Shown here: positions 55,199-64,000 of the stretch, piece after piece
Layout: each line of letters opens with the position of its first letter
Numbering within the stretch: the first letter of the stretch is position 1
Source: Clostridiales bacterium
GTDB lineage: Bacteria > Bacillota > Clostridia > Christensenellales > Borkfalkiaceae
Direction: 5' to 3'
Length of the DNA: 64,000 nt
Assembly (NCBI GenBank): GCA_015055615.1
Contig: SVHT01000006.1
Span: 1-64,000, forward strand
Position numbers and translations under genes: made by a program
Notes under the pieces: generated by a model
Told to the model about the DNA's origin: nothing
What the model saw: only the letters and a program-made list of their open reading frames with translations
Databases searched by the model: none

Positions 55199-57712
55199 TT
55201 ATTCGGTTTTTTCTTCCTGTTCCGCCTCGGTCGCAGGTTCTGCTACGGGCTCTTCAACGGGAGTTTCCGCAGTTTCTTCCACAACTTCCGCAACGGGTTC
55301 TGCCACTTCTTCGCTTGCGCTTTCTTCAACGGGAGCTTCCGTTTCTTCTTCCGCTTTTTCTTCTGCGCTGTCGTCTGCGTAAACGTCGATGCTCTTGTCG
55401 TCCATCGTATCAATGCGCTGACGCTTGTAGGAGTTGACGATTGCGTCTGCCTCGCGTTTTGCCGCTTTCTTCTTCTTGTTGTTGCGTACCACAAGGGCAA
55501 CGATAACAATAAGCACCAACGCGCCGCCTGCAACAATCCACCATACCCAGCCATTGTCCTCTGCAACCACTACGGCATCTTCCTCTTCGGGATAGAGCAG
55601 CAAGCCGTCCCAAGCCTCGGCAATCTTGTCTTCGTCGCTGTCCGTTATACGGCTGATGCAGTTGGTATATGCCGTTGCCGTTTTGATTTCGGGCGCAACC
55701 GTAGAACCTTCTTCCGCTCTGAACTTGCCAACGATTTCCTTGTAAAGCTCTTCGCCCTCCTTGTCGCCGTCGTTGTTCGTCTTGTTGAACTTCTTGATAT
55801 ATTCCGTTCTCGCGTCTTCCGTAACGTCAAGCTCGCAACCGAACAGATAATCAATCAAGCTGGTAACGTCGCTGTCGCTTTCGTATTCCTTGCGGAATTC
55901 TTGATATTTTTCGTACTCTGCGTTTGCCGTCTTTACCGCATCCAAATCGCCAATCGGCGCTGCGTATACGTAGTTATAGCTTGCCGTGCTGTCGCCGTAG
56001 TTTTGTACGTTTCCGTACAAGAGCATATCGCCTACAAATTCGGGCTGATACCAATTTCCGTTGTATTCCACGAAAGGAATATTCATCGGCTGATATTTTT
56101 CTTCGAGCACGAATTCGTGATAATCGTTTGCATCGCCTTTGTAGTTGATGCGGAGCAAGTTGTTGCCCTTCGAACCGCTCTTATAATAATAGAGGTAATC
56201 GCCTTTCGTCTGCCAAAGAGTTACTTCCGTAGAAGTTGCGTTACCCTCTTTATCCGCCAAGACGTTCTTCGTCAGCTTAATATCGCTAATCGGCTTGCTT
56301 TCGCCCGGCTTTACCGTAACCTTTTTGATAACGCGGTTGGACACGCTACCCGCCGTTTCCACCGCCGTATACATATAGGTATACAAACGTTTGCCGTTGC
56401 CGTCTGTGCTGATTTCAATCAACGAGTTATCGGGAATATCCGAGGAAACACCCAATACGTCCAAGGTCTTGTTCGCAGATACCGTGTTCCAGCCGTTTGC
56501 CAACGCTTCGCTCTCTTCTACGTAGCAAAGTTGCGTTACAGCGTTGTCCTTGTTATAAGCCACGCGCGTGAAGTACAAACCTACGTTGTCGCCACTCGTT
56601 TCATAGCGCTTGATTGCATAGGTGTAACCGTTTACTTCCGCTGCGTTTGCCTTAACGCTTTCTGCGCTTTCTTCGTTATAATGCGTGTGCTTTGCGGACA
56701 AATAACCTACGCCGTCCAAAACAAGTTCGCCAAGGTTTACGTACGGATACGTGGTATAATCGCCAAGGTTATAACCACGAGCAGCCGCGTTTTTCGTCAT
56801 TTCCTTTTCGTCGAAATCGTACGTTCTAACGTCGTTGCCTGCTTTGTCTGCAACGGTATAGCTCGCTTTGGTTGCGTCAATCGATTTCAACTGCGCCGCC
56901 GCGTTTACGCAGTAAATTTGGTTGTAGCCGGGCGCGGTAGGATTGCCCTTTTCCGCGTCGTACGTCACGGGCATCGTGTAATATACGTTGGGGTTGTCCA
57001 AATCTTTCGTGTCGTAAATATACGATTCCGCGCCTTTAACGAGCATCGTAACTTCGCCCGTCGCCGTGTTGTACGATTGCAAAGCTTTTGCCGTTGAAGT
57101 ACCGCTCGGCACGCTTTCTTCGTAAAGACAGAATACGTCGTCTTCGCCGTCGTTGTTTCTGTCCACGCCGTCCACCTGCACGTAACGGTAAACCGTCGAC
57201 GCGCCTTTACGGAAATAGTAACCAGCCATAGGCGCTTCCGTACCGTCAAGCTTCGCGCGCTTAAAATCGATAAAGCTGTTACCGATTTCACCTGCAACGT
57301 TTTGGTCCGTCGTGGGCGTTGCGTAATACACGTAATCGCCGTAAATATACAAGCCGGACGAAACCTGCGAAGTAATCAAGGAGGGAATTACGATTTTTGC
57401 CTTGTCGTAGTTACCCGCCGTCAAATCGGATTTCGCAATACGCATCAACGAACCTTTTACGGGGAAACCGTAAACGTTGATTGCCGTCGTCGATTCCGAG
57501 CCGTTAATGAAATAGACGTAACCGCCTTTTTCTACAACGAAACCGCCGTTGGACGACACTTCGTCGTTAAGTTCCATTGCCGCATCATATTCCGCTTTGG
57601 TTTCTTCGCCCAAATAGAATACGCTGTCTTCGCTGCAACCCGTCAACGCAAAAGCCGAAACACTCAACGTCAACGCCGCTGCAAGAGAGAGAATTTTTGT
57701 TCCTTTCTTCAT
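55199..57712 (-). CDS. large lipoprotein with C-terminal TM and acidic cytoplasmic tail
   Basis: Lipobox ALTGCSED at N-terminus; WVWWIVAGGALVLIVIVALVVRNNKKKK TM near C-terminus. Start at 57712. Confidence 0.75.
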   Translation of the reverse strand: MKKGTKILSLAAALTLSVSAFALTGCSEDSVFYLGEETKAEYDAAMELNDEVSSNGGFVVEKGGYVYFINGSESTTAINVYGFPVKGSLMRIAKSDLTAGNYDKAKIVIPSLITSQVSSGLYIYGDYVYYATPTTDQNVAGEIGNSFIDFKRAKLDGTEAPMAGYYFRKGASTVYRYVQVDGVDRNNDGEDDVFCLYEESVPSGTSTAKALQSYNTATGEVTMLVKGAESYIYDTKDLDNPNVYYTMPVTYDAEKGNPTAPGYNQIYCVNAAAQLKSIDATKASYTVADKAGNDVRTYDFDEKEMTKNAAARGYNLGDYTTYPYVNLGELVLDGVGYLSAKHTHYNEESAESVKANAAEVNGYTYAIKRYETSGDNVGLYFTRVAYNKDNAVTQLCYVEESEALANGWNTVSANKTLDVLGVSSDIPDNSLIEISTDGNGKRLYTYMYTAVETAGSVSNRVIKKVTVKPGESKPISDIKLTKNVLADKEGNATSTEVTLWQTKGDYLYYYKSGSKGNNLLRINYKGDANDYHEFVLEEKYQPMNIPFVEYNGNWYQPEFVGDMLLYGNVQNYGDSTASYNYVYAAPIGDLDAVKTANAEYEKYQEFRKEYESDSDVTSLIDYLFGCELDVTEDARTEYIKKFNKTNNDGDKEGEELYKEIVGKFRAEEGSTVAPEIKTATAYTNCISRITDSDEDKIAEAWDGLLLYPEEEDAVVVAEDNGWVWWIVAGGALVLIVIVALVVRNNKKKKAAKREADAIVNSYKRQRIDTMDDKSIDVYADDSAEEKAEEETEAPVEESASEEVAEPVAEVVEETAETPVEEPVAEPATEAEQEEKTE

Positions 57713-57935
57713 GGATAAGGACTCCTTACTTATAAAATAATCGGTGCGTGTTGCGCAGGCAAATTTTTCATCGGGAAATACCCCCTTTAAATCACTTTTC
57801 GCCTTTTGCGCGCATAGACCGACACTATTAACGCATATTCTATTATATATCAATTTGTCAATTAAAGCAATCGAAAATGCCTGTGTTTTCGTGAATTTTG
57901 CTTGAAAATTTTTATATTTTTGGAGGTTTTTTTGC

Positions 57936-58214
57936 ATGGAACCCTTCGGGCTCTTCAATTTACTCAAATCTTTACTGCCACAGACGGAAAATCAAGCCCA
58001 AAATCAAGCGCAAAACCCCGAAGAATCGTCGGGCAATTTTGCCCCTCCGCCGTCGCAAATAAGCGCAACGCAAACCACGGAAAACAGCTCCCCGTCCCCC
58101 ACGGAAACAACGTCTTCCTCCATACCCGTATCCCAACAAAACGCCTTTTTGAGTTTTGTAAATCGCCACGAGGAACGAAAAAGAAATATAAAAAAAATGG
58201 AAACGCCAAAATAG
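57936..58214 (+). CDS. hypothetical 92-aa Gln/Ser/Pro-rich protein
   Basis: GGAGG upstream, MEPFGLFNLLKSLLPQ; low-complexity remainder. Confidence 0.5.
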   Translation: MEPFGLFNLLKSLLPQTENQAQNQAQNPEESSGNFAPPPSQISATQTTENSSPSPTETTSSSIPVSQQNAFLSFVNRHEERKRNIKKMETPK

Positions 58215-58223
58215 CGTTTCCAT
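58197..58223. terminator. hairpin terminator
   Basis: ATGGAAACGC-CAAAATA-GCGTTTCCAT. Confidence 0.7.
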
Positions 58224-58256
58224 AATTTTTGATTTTGCTCGAACTCGGTCGAGAGA

Positions 58257-58670
58257 TTATCTCTTCGAGAACTGAGGAGCGCGACGAGCTTTCTTCAAGC
58301 CGTACTTCTTTCTTTCCTTTGCGCGAGGGTCTCTGGTCAAGAAACCTTCCTTCTTCAATGCGGGACGGCTGTTTTCTTCTGCTTCGAGAAGAGCGCGCGC
58401 GATACCCAAACGGATAGCGCCTGCCTGACCCGTGTAACCGCCACCGATTACGTTTACGATGATATCGTACTTGGATTCAACTTCCAAGAGCGCGATGGGC
58501 TGTTTTACGATATACTGCAACGTACCTTGGGGGAAATAATCCTCAAAAGCGCGGTCGTTGATAACGATCGTACCGTTGCCGCCAGGGATAAGACGAACAC
58601 GAGCGATTGCCTTCTTTCTTCTGCCCGTACCCCAGAATTGAAGCTTCTTTTTAACGTTTGCTTTAGCCAT
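58257..58670 (-). CDS. rpsI: 30S ribosomal protein S9
   Basis: [27 protein letters not shown]-terminal [12 protein letters not shown]. Confidence 0.98.
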   Translation of the reverse strand: MAKANVKKKLQFWGTGRRKKAIARVRLIPGGNGTIVINDRAFEDYFPQGTLQYIVKQPIALLEVESKYDIIVNVIGGGYTGQAGAIRLGIARALLEAEENSRPALKKEGFLTRDPRAKERKKYGLKKARRAPQFSKR

Positions 58671-58687
58671 AATTCTCTATCCTCTCC

Positions 58688-59119
58688 TTAGTCAACTTTG
58701 AGTTCTTCGGGTTTCTGTGCCGCGTGGTTATGCTCTGCGCCCTTGTAAACCTTGAGCTTTTTGAGCATCTGTCTGCCGAGACTGTTCTTGGGCAACATAC
58801 CTTTTACTGCTTCGTAAACGGCAAGGTCGCTCTTTTCCGCCATCATTTTCTTATAGGAAATTTCTTTCAGACCGCCGATGTAACCGGTGTGATATCTGTA
58901 GAATTTATTTTCCAACTTTTTACCGGTAAGCACCGCTTTGTCGGTGTTTACGACGATTACGAAATCGCCGGTATCAACGTTGGGAGTGTAGGTAGGTTTG
59001 TTTTTACCGCGAAGTACGGATGCAACACGGCTTGCAAGACGTCCAAGGGGAACGCCTGCCGCATCGACAACGTACCATTTTCTTTCAACCGATTCAGCTT
59101 TCGCCATATAGGTCTTCAT
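58688..59119 (-). CDS. rplM: 50S ribosomal protein L13
   Basis: [46 protein letters not shown]. Confidence 0.98.
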   Translation of the reverse strand: MKTYMAKAESVERKWYVVDAAGVPLGRLASRVASVLRGKNKPTYTPNVDTGDFVIVVNTDKAVLTGKKLENKFYRYHTGYIGGLKEISYKKMMAEKSDLAVYEAVKGMLPKNSLGRQMLKKLKVYKGAEHNHAAQKPEELKVD

Positions 59120-59542
59120 AATATGTTACTCCTTGTATCGTGTATATTTTTTCTTTTTCATATTTCTTTTGCGAAGTTTCCAGTTTTCCTTGCAACCGCG
59201 TTCAACTAACGGGGAAAAACGTGATTTTAAAAGGGTTTCCTTGAACTTGCCTATTTATTGTAGTATGAAAAGAAATTTAAGTCAAGCTGTTTTGCAAGCG
59301 TTTTTTGAACTTTTTTTATTTTTTTGCAACTTTTTTTTAAATTTTTTCATTTTCCCGATTTTTAAGGAAAAGCCCTTGTATTTTTTTGCTTTCGCATTGC
59401 ATTTTTTCTGTTTTACCCGCCTTTTTATCCATTCTTTTGCTTGTGGTTTTGTCTGCGTTTTTGTCTGCTCTTTTGCCCGCTCTTTTTTCGCCCTCCCCCT
59501 TTCCATATATATAATATATAGAGCGCATCGCCACAAACAAAA

Positions 59543-59575
59543 AAAGCCGACGGTTTTTCCGTCAGCCCTTTTTTA
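59543..59575. terminator. hairpin terminator
   Basis: AAAGCCGACGG-TTTTT-CCGTCAGCCCTTTTTT. Confidence 0.65.
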
Positions 59576-59676
59576 ATTTTACCGCCATGCAAAAACGCCC
59601 ATTTTGCATTTCATACCGAAAGGGTATTTCACATGCGTTAGCATATTTCACACGCCAACGGCGCATTTCATTCCCC

Positions 59677-62466
59677 TTATTCGCCCTTATATCCCCAAAT
59701 CACGGGACGGCTATCGGGATTCCAATATGTATCCCACCCGCTGGGTTGACTTTCTGCCTCGCAATATATCGTCAAGCTACTGCAAAAAGAGAACGCATTT
59801 TTGCCGATGCTCGTCACGCTATCGGGAATTACAATTTCCGATAAGCTATTGCAACCAAGGAACGCATAATAATCAATGCTCGTTATTTGACTGTTTTCTC
59901 CAAACGTCACGCTCGTCAAATTATCACAAGACCAGAACGCTTGGAAACCAATACTCGTCACGCTGTCGGGAATTACAATTTCCGATAAGCTACTGCAACC
60001 AATGAACGTATTAGAACCGATACTCGTCAATTGACTGTTTTCTCCAAACGTTACGCTCGCCAAGCTACCGCAATTAGAAAACGTGCCGTCACCAATACTT
60101 GTGACACTTTCGGGAAGTTCTATACTTGTCAAGCTGTTGCAATAACCGAACGCACCGCCAATACTTGTTACTTGACTGTTTTCTCCAAATATTACACTCG
60201 TCAAATTATCGCATTCATAGAACGCATTCCCACCAATACTCGTCACGCTGTCGGGGATTACAATTTCCGTCAAACTACTGCAATAACCGAACGCACTCTC
60301 ACCAATACTCGTCAATTGACTGTTTTCTCCAAACGTTACACTCGTCAATTTACCGCAATAATAAAACACATCACCGATACTCGTTAAGTGGCTGTTTGCA
60401 CCAAAGGTTACACTCGTCAAATTGCAGCAATAATAGAACACCCTTTTACCGATACTCGTTAATTGACTATTTTCTTCAAAGGTTACACTCACCAAATTAT
60501 AGATATTCGCGAACGCCAAATCACCGATACTGGTAACTGTTTTAGGAATTACAATTTCCATCAAGCTATCACAACTATAGAACGCCTCTTCACCAATATC
60601 CGTTAATTGACTGTTTGCCCCAAACGTTACACTCGCCAAATTATCGCATTCATAGAACGCCTCTTCACCGATACTCGTTAATTGACTGTTTTCTTCAAAC
60701 GTTACGCTCGTCAAATCTTTACAGTTATAGAACGCCTGATAACCAATACTCATGAGCGTTTTAGGCATTATAATTTCCGTCAAGCTGTTGCAATTGCGGA
60801 ACGCTTTTTCACCGATACTCGTTAATTGACTATTTTCTCCAAACGTTACACTCGTCAAGCTATAGCATTTGTCGAACGCATTAGAATTGATTTTGTATCC
60901 TGCTGTAATAACCACTTTTTGCAGATTTGATTTCGGTAAATAAGAGATTGCTGTCGTAGGGCAAGTTACACTCGTCAAACTACTGCAGTCACGGAATGCA
61001 TATTCGCCGATACTCATTGCCTTTTTAGAAATTACAATTTCCTCCAAGTTTTTACAATTAGCAAACCCATAATCACCGATTTTCGTTACCGAATCGGGGA
61101 TTATAATTTCCGTTAAACCCTCACAATAACAGAACGCAGAATCACCGATACTCTCTACACCGTCGCCAAATTCCACACTCGTCAAACTACCGCACTTGCG
61201 GAATGCCAAACCACCGATGCTCGTAACGCTGTCTGGGATTACAATTTCCGTCAAGTTACTGCAACCGCTGAACGCCCTATCACTGATACTCGTTACACCG
61301 TCGCCCATTTCCACACTTGTCAAGTTTGCGCAATCTTCGAACGCCTGTGCACCGATACACGTAACATCGTCGGGGATTACAATTTTCGTCAAGCTATCGC
61401 AATCCCTAAACGCAGCATTATCTATCATGGTGACAGGCAATCCCTCATATTCATCAGGAATAACGATTCTAGCATCTTCGCAAGTTCCTTTGCTTACCGA
61501 ATAAGCGTCACCGCTTTCATTTAATGTAAATTTCAATCCTTCGCTTGGTTTTTCTTTTCCGCAACTAGAACAAAAACCATCTACATAATTATGTTTTGCC
61601 GTGCCCTCGTCCGTCACTGTATCCGTTTCGCCACAACCATTGTCGCACTTCGCCGTCTTCGTTCCATCTTCCGTACACGTTGCGTTGTTGTCAGATACGT
61701 AATTCGTAAAACTACAACCTTTTGCCGTGCCCTCGTCCGTCACTGTATCCGTTTCACCACAACCATTGTCGCACTTCGCCGTCTTTGTGCCGTCTTCCGT
61801 GCACGTTGCGTTGTTGTCAGATACGTAATTCGTAAAACTACAACCCTTTGCCGAGTCTTCGTCCGTCACCGTATCCGTTTCGCCACAACCATTGTCGCAC
61901 TTCGCCGTCTTTGTGCCGTCTTCCGTACACGTTGCGTCGTTGTTCGATACATAATTCGTAAAACTACAACCCTTTGCCGAGTCTTCGTCCGTCACTGTAT
62001 CCGTTTCGCCACAACCATTGTCGCACTTCGCCGTCTTCGTTCCGTCTTCCGTACACGTTGCATCGCCGTTTGACACATAGCTAACAAAAGAATGCCCTAA
62101 CTCGTCCACGTAATCCGCAACGTAGCTATCTCCGCAATCACAAGTATACGTTGTAAAACCCTGCTCCGTACAGGTAGGCGCAGTTACCTTTGCGGTATAA
62201 TTGTGTTCATGCTCATTTTCCGAACTATCCTCTACGACATCGGACGAGCTATCTTCCACAACGTTGGACGAACTATCCTCTACAATAGACGAGCTACTTT
62301 CATCACTGCTGTCCTCTACCACAGCCGAACTGCTTTCACTATTGCTTGCGCCACCACTATTACTGCCGTTACCGTTATTATCACCTGCGCCACCGCACGC
62401 AACAAAACCCGCGCACAGCGCAAGGCAACCCAATACTGCCAACGTTTTTAAGAGTTTTCCCTTCAT
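59677..62466 (-). CDS. BspA-like leucine-rich-repeat surface lipoprotein
   Basis: Lipobox GFVACGG; Ser-rich stalk; four ~42-aa Cys repeats; many LRR_5 repeats (SVTSIGxxAFxxCxSLTEIVIPDSV). Confidence 0.92.
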   Translation of the reverse strand: MKGKLLKTLAVLGCLALCAGFVACGGAGDNNGNGSNSGGASNSESSSAVVEDSSDESSSSIVEDSSSNVVEDSSSDVVEDSSENEHEHNYTAKVTAPTCTEQGFTTYTCDCGDSYVADYVDELGHSFVSYVSNGDATCTEDGTKTAKCDNGCGETDTVTDEDSAKGCSFTNYVSNNDATCTEDGTKTAKCDNGCGETDTVTDEDSAKGCSFTNYVSDNNATCTEDGTKTAKCDNGCGETDTVTDEGTAKGCSFTNYVSDNNATCTEDGTKTAKCDNGCGETDTVTDEGTAKHNYVDGFCSSCGKEKPSEGLKFTLNESGDAYSVSKGTCEDARIVIPDEYEGLPVTMIDNAAFRDCDSLTKIVIPDDVTCIGAQAFEDCANLTSVEMGDGVTSISDRAFSGCSNLTEIVIPDSVTSIGGLAFRKCGSLTSVEFGDGVESIGDSAFCYCEGLTEIIIPDSVTKIGDYGFANCKNLEEIVISKKAMSIGEYAFRDCSSLTSVTCPTTAISYLPKSNLQKVVITAGYKINSNAFDKCYSLTSVTFGENSQLTSIGEKAFRNCNSLTEIIMPKTLMSIGYQAFYNCKDLTSVTFEENSQLTSIGEEAFYECDNLASVTFGANSQLTDIGEEAFYSCDSLMEIVIPKTVTSIGDLAFANIYNLVSVTFEENSQLTSIGKRVFYYCCNLTSVTFGANSHLTSIGDVFYYCGKLTSVTFGENSQLTSIGESAFGYCSSLTEIVIPDSVTSIGGNAFYECDNLTSVIFGENSQVTSIGGAFGYCNSLTSIELPESVTSIGDGTFSNCGSLASVTFGENSQLTSIGSNTFIGCSSLSEIVIPDSVTSIGFQAFWSCDNLTSVTFGENSQITSIDYYAFLGCNSLSEIVIPDSVTSIGKNAFSFCSSLTIYCEAESQPSGWDTYWNPDSRPVIWGYKGE
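61600..62080 (-). repeat. four tandem ~126-bp repeats (CTEDGTKTAKCDNGCGETDTVTDE.. module)
   Basis: Near-identical 42-aa units in translation and at DNA level. Confidence 0.9.
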
Positions 62467-62736
62467 AACACGCTCCTAAAATAAATTATTTCCCCTTTAT
62501 CTTACCACTTTTTCCCTTTGCCGTCAATAGATTTTTTATATTTCATATAAAATCTCCCACCGCCCTCTTCACTTTTCACTCTTACTTATTATTTTTTCAG
62601 ATACGCTCGACTGCGGCTTTGCCTCCGCTCGGTATGACCGTACACCTTATTCCTCGCAATGACAGCGTGACGCTCCCCATAAAAACAGTTTTTCCGACAA
62701 ACACCGCACAATTTCTTTTTTACCCCCTCGTTTTCA

Positions 62737-62765
62737 TTGATTTTTTTAAAAAAATAGGGTATAAT
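62737..62765 (+). promoter_or_regulatory. promoter of fba
   Basis: TTGATT - 17 bp - TATAAT. Confidence 0.6.
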
Positions 62766-62807
62766 AAGTCCGCAATTAAAAAACCAATCTTTTTGGAGGA
62801 CAACATT

Positions 62808-63746
62808 ATGCCTTTGGTAACTACTACCGAAATGTTCAAAAAAGCGTACGAGGGCAAATATGCTATCGGCGCGTTCAACGTAAACAATATGGAAATGATT
62901 CAGGCTATCGTCGAAGCCGCTAACGAAGAGAAATCTCCCGTTATTTTGCAAGTTTCCGCTGGCGCAAGAAAGTACGCTAACCCCGTATACCTTCGCCACC
63001 TCGTGCAGGCTGCTGTGGAAACCAACGATATTCCCATCGCTATGCACCTCGACCACGGCGCTGATTTCGAAATCTGCAAAGCGTCTATCGACAGCGGCTT
63101 TACTTCCGTCATGATCGACGCTTCCTCCCACCCTTGGGAAGAAAATATCGCTATCACCAAGAAAGTCGTAGAATACGCGCACGACCACGGCGTTGTGGTT
63201 GAGGCGGAACTCGGCAAATTGGCTGGTATCGAGGACGACGTAAACGTAGCCGCGGCTGATGCGCAGTTCACGTCCCCCGACGAAGTACAGGATTTCGTTG
63301 CGGCAACGGGTATCGACTCCCTTGCAATCGCAATCGGTACGTCCCACGGCGCTTACAAATTCAAGCCCGGTCAGGACCCCAAGCTCCGTTTGGATATCTT
63401 GGAAGAAATCGGCAAGAGATTGCCCGGTTTCCCCATCGTTCTCCACGGCGCGTCTTCCGTTCCTCAGGACAAAGTTGCTATCGTTAACCAATACGGCGGT
63501 CACATGCCCGACGCTATCGGTATCCCCGAAAGCGAACTTCGCAAAGCGGCGCAGATGGCAGTTTGCAAAATCAACATCGACAGCGACCTTCGCGTAGCGT
63601 TCACGGCGGCTATCCGTAAGCATTACGCAGATTTCCCCGGTCATTTCGACCCTCGTCAGTACCTTGGCGACGCGCGCGCAATGATGAAGGAAATGGTTAA
63701 GCACAAGATTGTCAACGTGCTTGGCTCGGCTGGCAAAGCGTTTTAA
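62808..63746 (+). CDS. fba: class II fructose-bisphosphate aldolase
   Basis: MPLVTTTEMFKKAYEGKYAIGAFNVNNMEMIQAIVEAA, HLDHGADFEICKASIDSGFTSVMIDAS; RBS TTGGAGGA. Confidence 0.96.
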   Translation: MPLVTTTEMFKKAYEGKYAIGAFNVNNMEMIQAIVEAANEEKSPVILQVSAGARKYANPVYLRHLVQAAVETNDIPIAMHLDHGADFEICKASIDSGFTSVMIDASSHPWEENIAITKKVVEYAHDHGVVVEAELGKLAGIEDDVNVAAADAQFTSPDEVQDFVAATGIDSLAIAIGTSHGAYKFKPGQDPKLRLDILEEIGKRLPGFPIVLHGASSVPQDKVAIVNQYGGHMPDAIGIPESELRKAAQMAVCKINIDSDLRVAFTAAIRKHYADFPGHFDPRQYLGDARAMMKEMVKHKIVNVLGSAGKAF

Positions 63747-63777
63747 TTAACGCGCGCACGCGATATATAAATAGTGT

Positions 63778-63820
63778 AAAAACGGCTTTGGGCAATCCCC
63801 AGAGCCGTTTTGTTTTTTGT
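63778..63820 (+). terminator. hairpin terminator of fba
   Basis: AAAACGGCT-TTGGG...CCCCAGAGCCGTTTTG then T-run. Confidence 0.75.
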
Positions 63821-63839
63821 TTGTGTCATTGTCAAGATA

Positions 63840-63935
63840 CGTCGCGAGATTGCCACGCCGTTTTTGCGCCTGTCATTACGAACGGAGCGCAAGCGAAGTG
63901 CGGTAATCTCGCAACAACGCCTCGCAATGACCTGC
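63840..63935. repeat. imperfect palindromic intergenic repeat
   Basis: GCGAGATTGCCACG ... GTAATCTCGC and ...CTCGCAATGAC; related CTCGCAATGACA string near 62653. Confidence 0.4.
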
Positions 63936-64000
63936 TTATACTATTCTGCAATAGGCAATTCATTCTCCTCGCACGTTCCAACTATACAACCCCGACAGGC

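Noticed and set aside
55121-57097. 658-aa plus-strand ORF
   Set aside because: Antisense to the lipoprotein 55199-57712; composition is a reverse-strand shadow of a high-GC gene with no recognisable domain.
61591-62073. 160-aa Arg-rich plus-strand ORF; also considered as a CRISPR array because of regular repeats
   Set aside because: It is the antisense of the in-frame 126-bp protein repeats of the LRR lipoprotein; units are contiguous coding repeats without unique spacers.
1-64000. CRISPR arrays, rRNA operons, transposases
   Set aside because: None recognised on reading either strand; mobile signatures are limited to tyrosine recombinases and the att repeats.

Overview
The window looks like a spore-forming Clostridia-type (Firmicutes) chromosome. 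It carries a ~38 kb integrated genomic island at its left end and ordinary chromosome from ~38.4 kb onward. The island sits in a tRNA-Leu(UAA) gene (5-91). A 55-nt copy of the tRNA 3' portion recurs at 38266-38320, followed by a perfect terminator hairpin. Just inside the left end is a tyrosine integrase whose consensus promoter overlaps a GAAC-N4-GTTC (LexA/SOS-type) palindrome. Most of the island is a ~27 kb one-directional capsule/exopolysaccharide operon (minus strand, 28914 to 1510). It encodes a phosphoglycosyl transferase, glycosyltransferases, Wzx, Wzy, a pyruvyl transferase, a bifunctional Fkp-type fucokinase/GDP-fucose pyrophosphorylase, a GT11 fucosyltransferase, and an unusual nucleotidyltransferase-galactokinase-like fusion. 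The most interesting signal is at the operon head. A perfect TTGACA-N17-TATAAT promoter lies inside a ~160 bp segment bounded by inverted repeats (ATTCTAATCCGTG / CACGGATTAGAAT), directly next to a second tyrosine recombinase (29156-30076). I read this as an invertible promoter giving ON/OFF phase variation of a fucosylated capsule, with the current orientation ON. Other island cargo: an ECF sigma / C39-like protease / anti-sigma module, a NahK-like N-acetylhexosamine kinase, Phd-Doc, and a HipB with truncated HipA. The chromosomal part has a SipW/DUF5305/TasA-like cluster, a glycogen branching enzyme, three tandem 4-TM paralogues, Fur, sleB-ypeB, spoIIR, trmL, rubrerythrin, rplM-rpsI, a BspA-like LRR lipoprotein and class II fructose-bisphosphate aldolase. 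All identifications are from reading the sequence; no searches were run.
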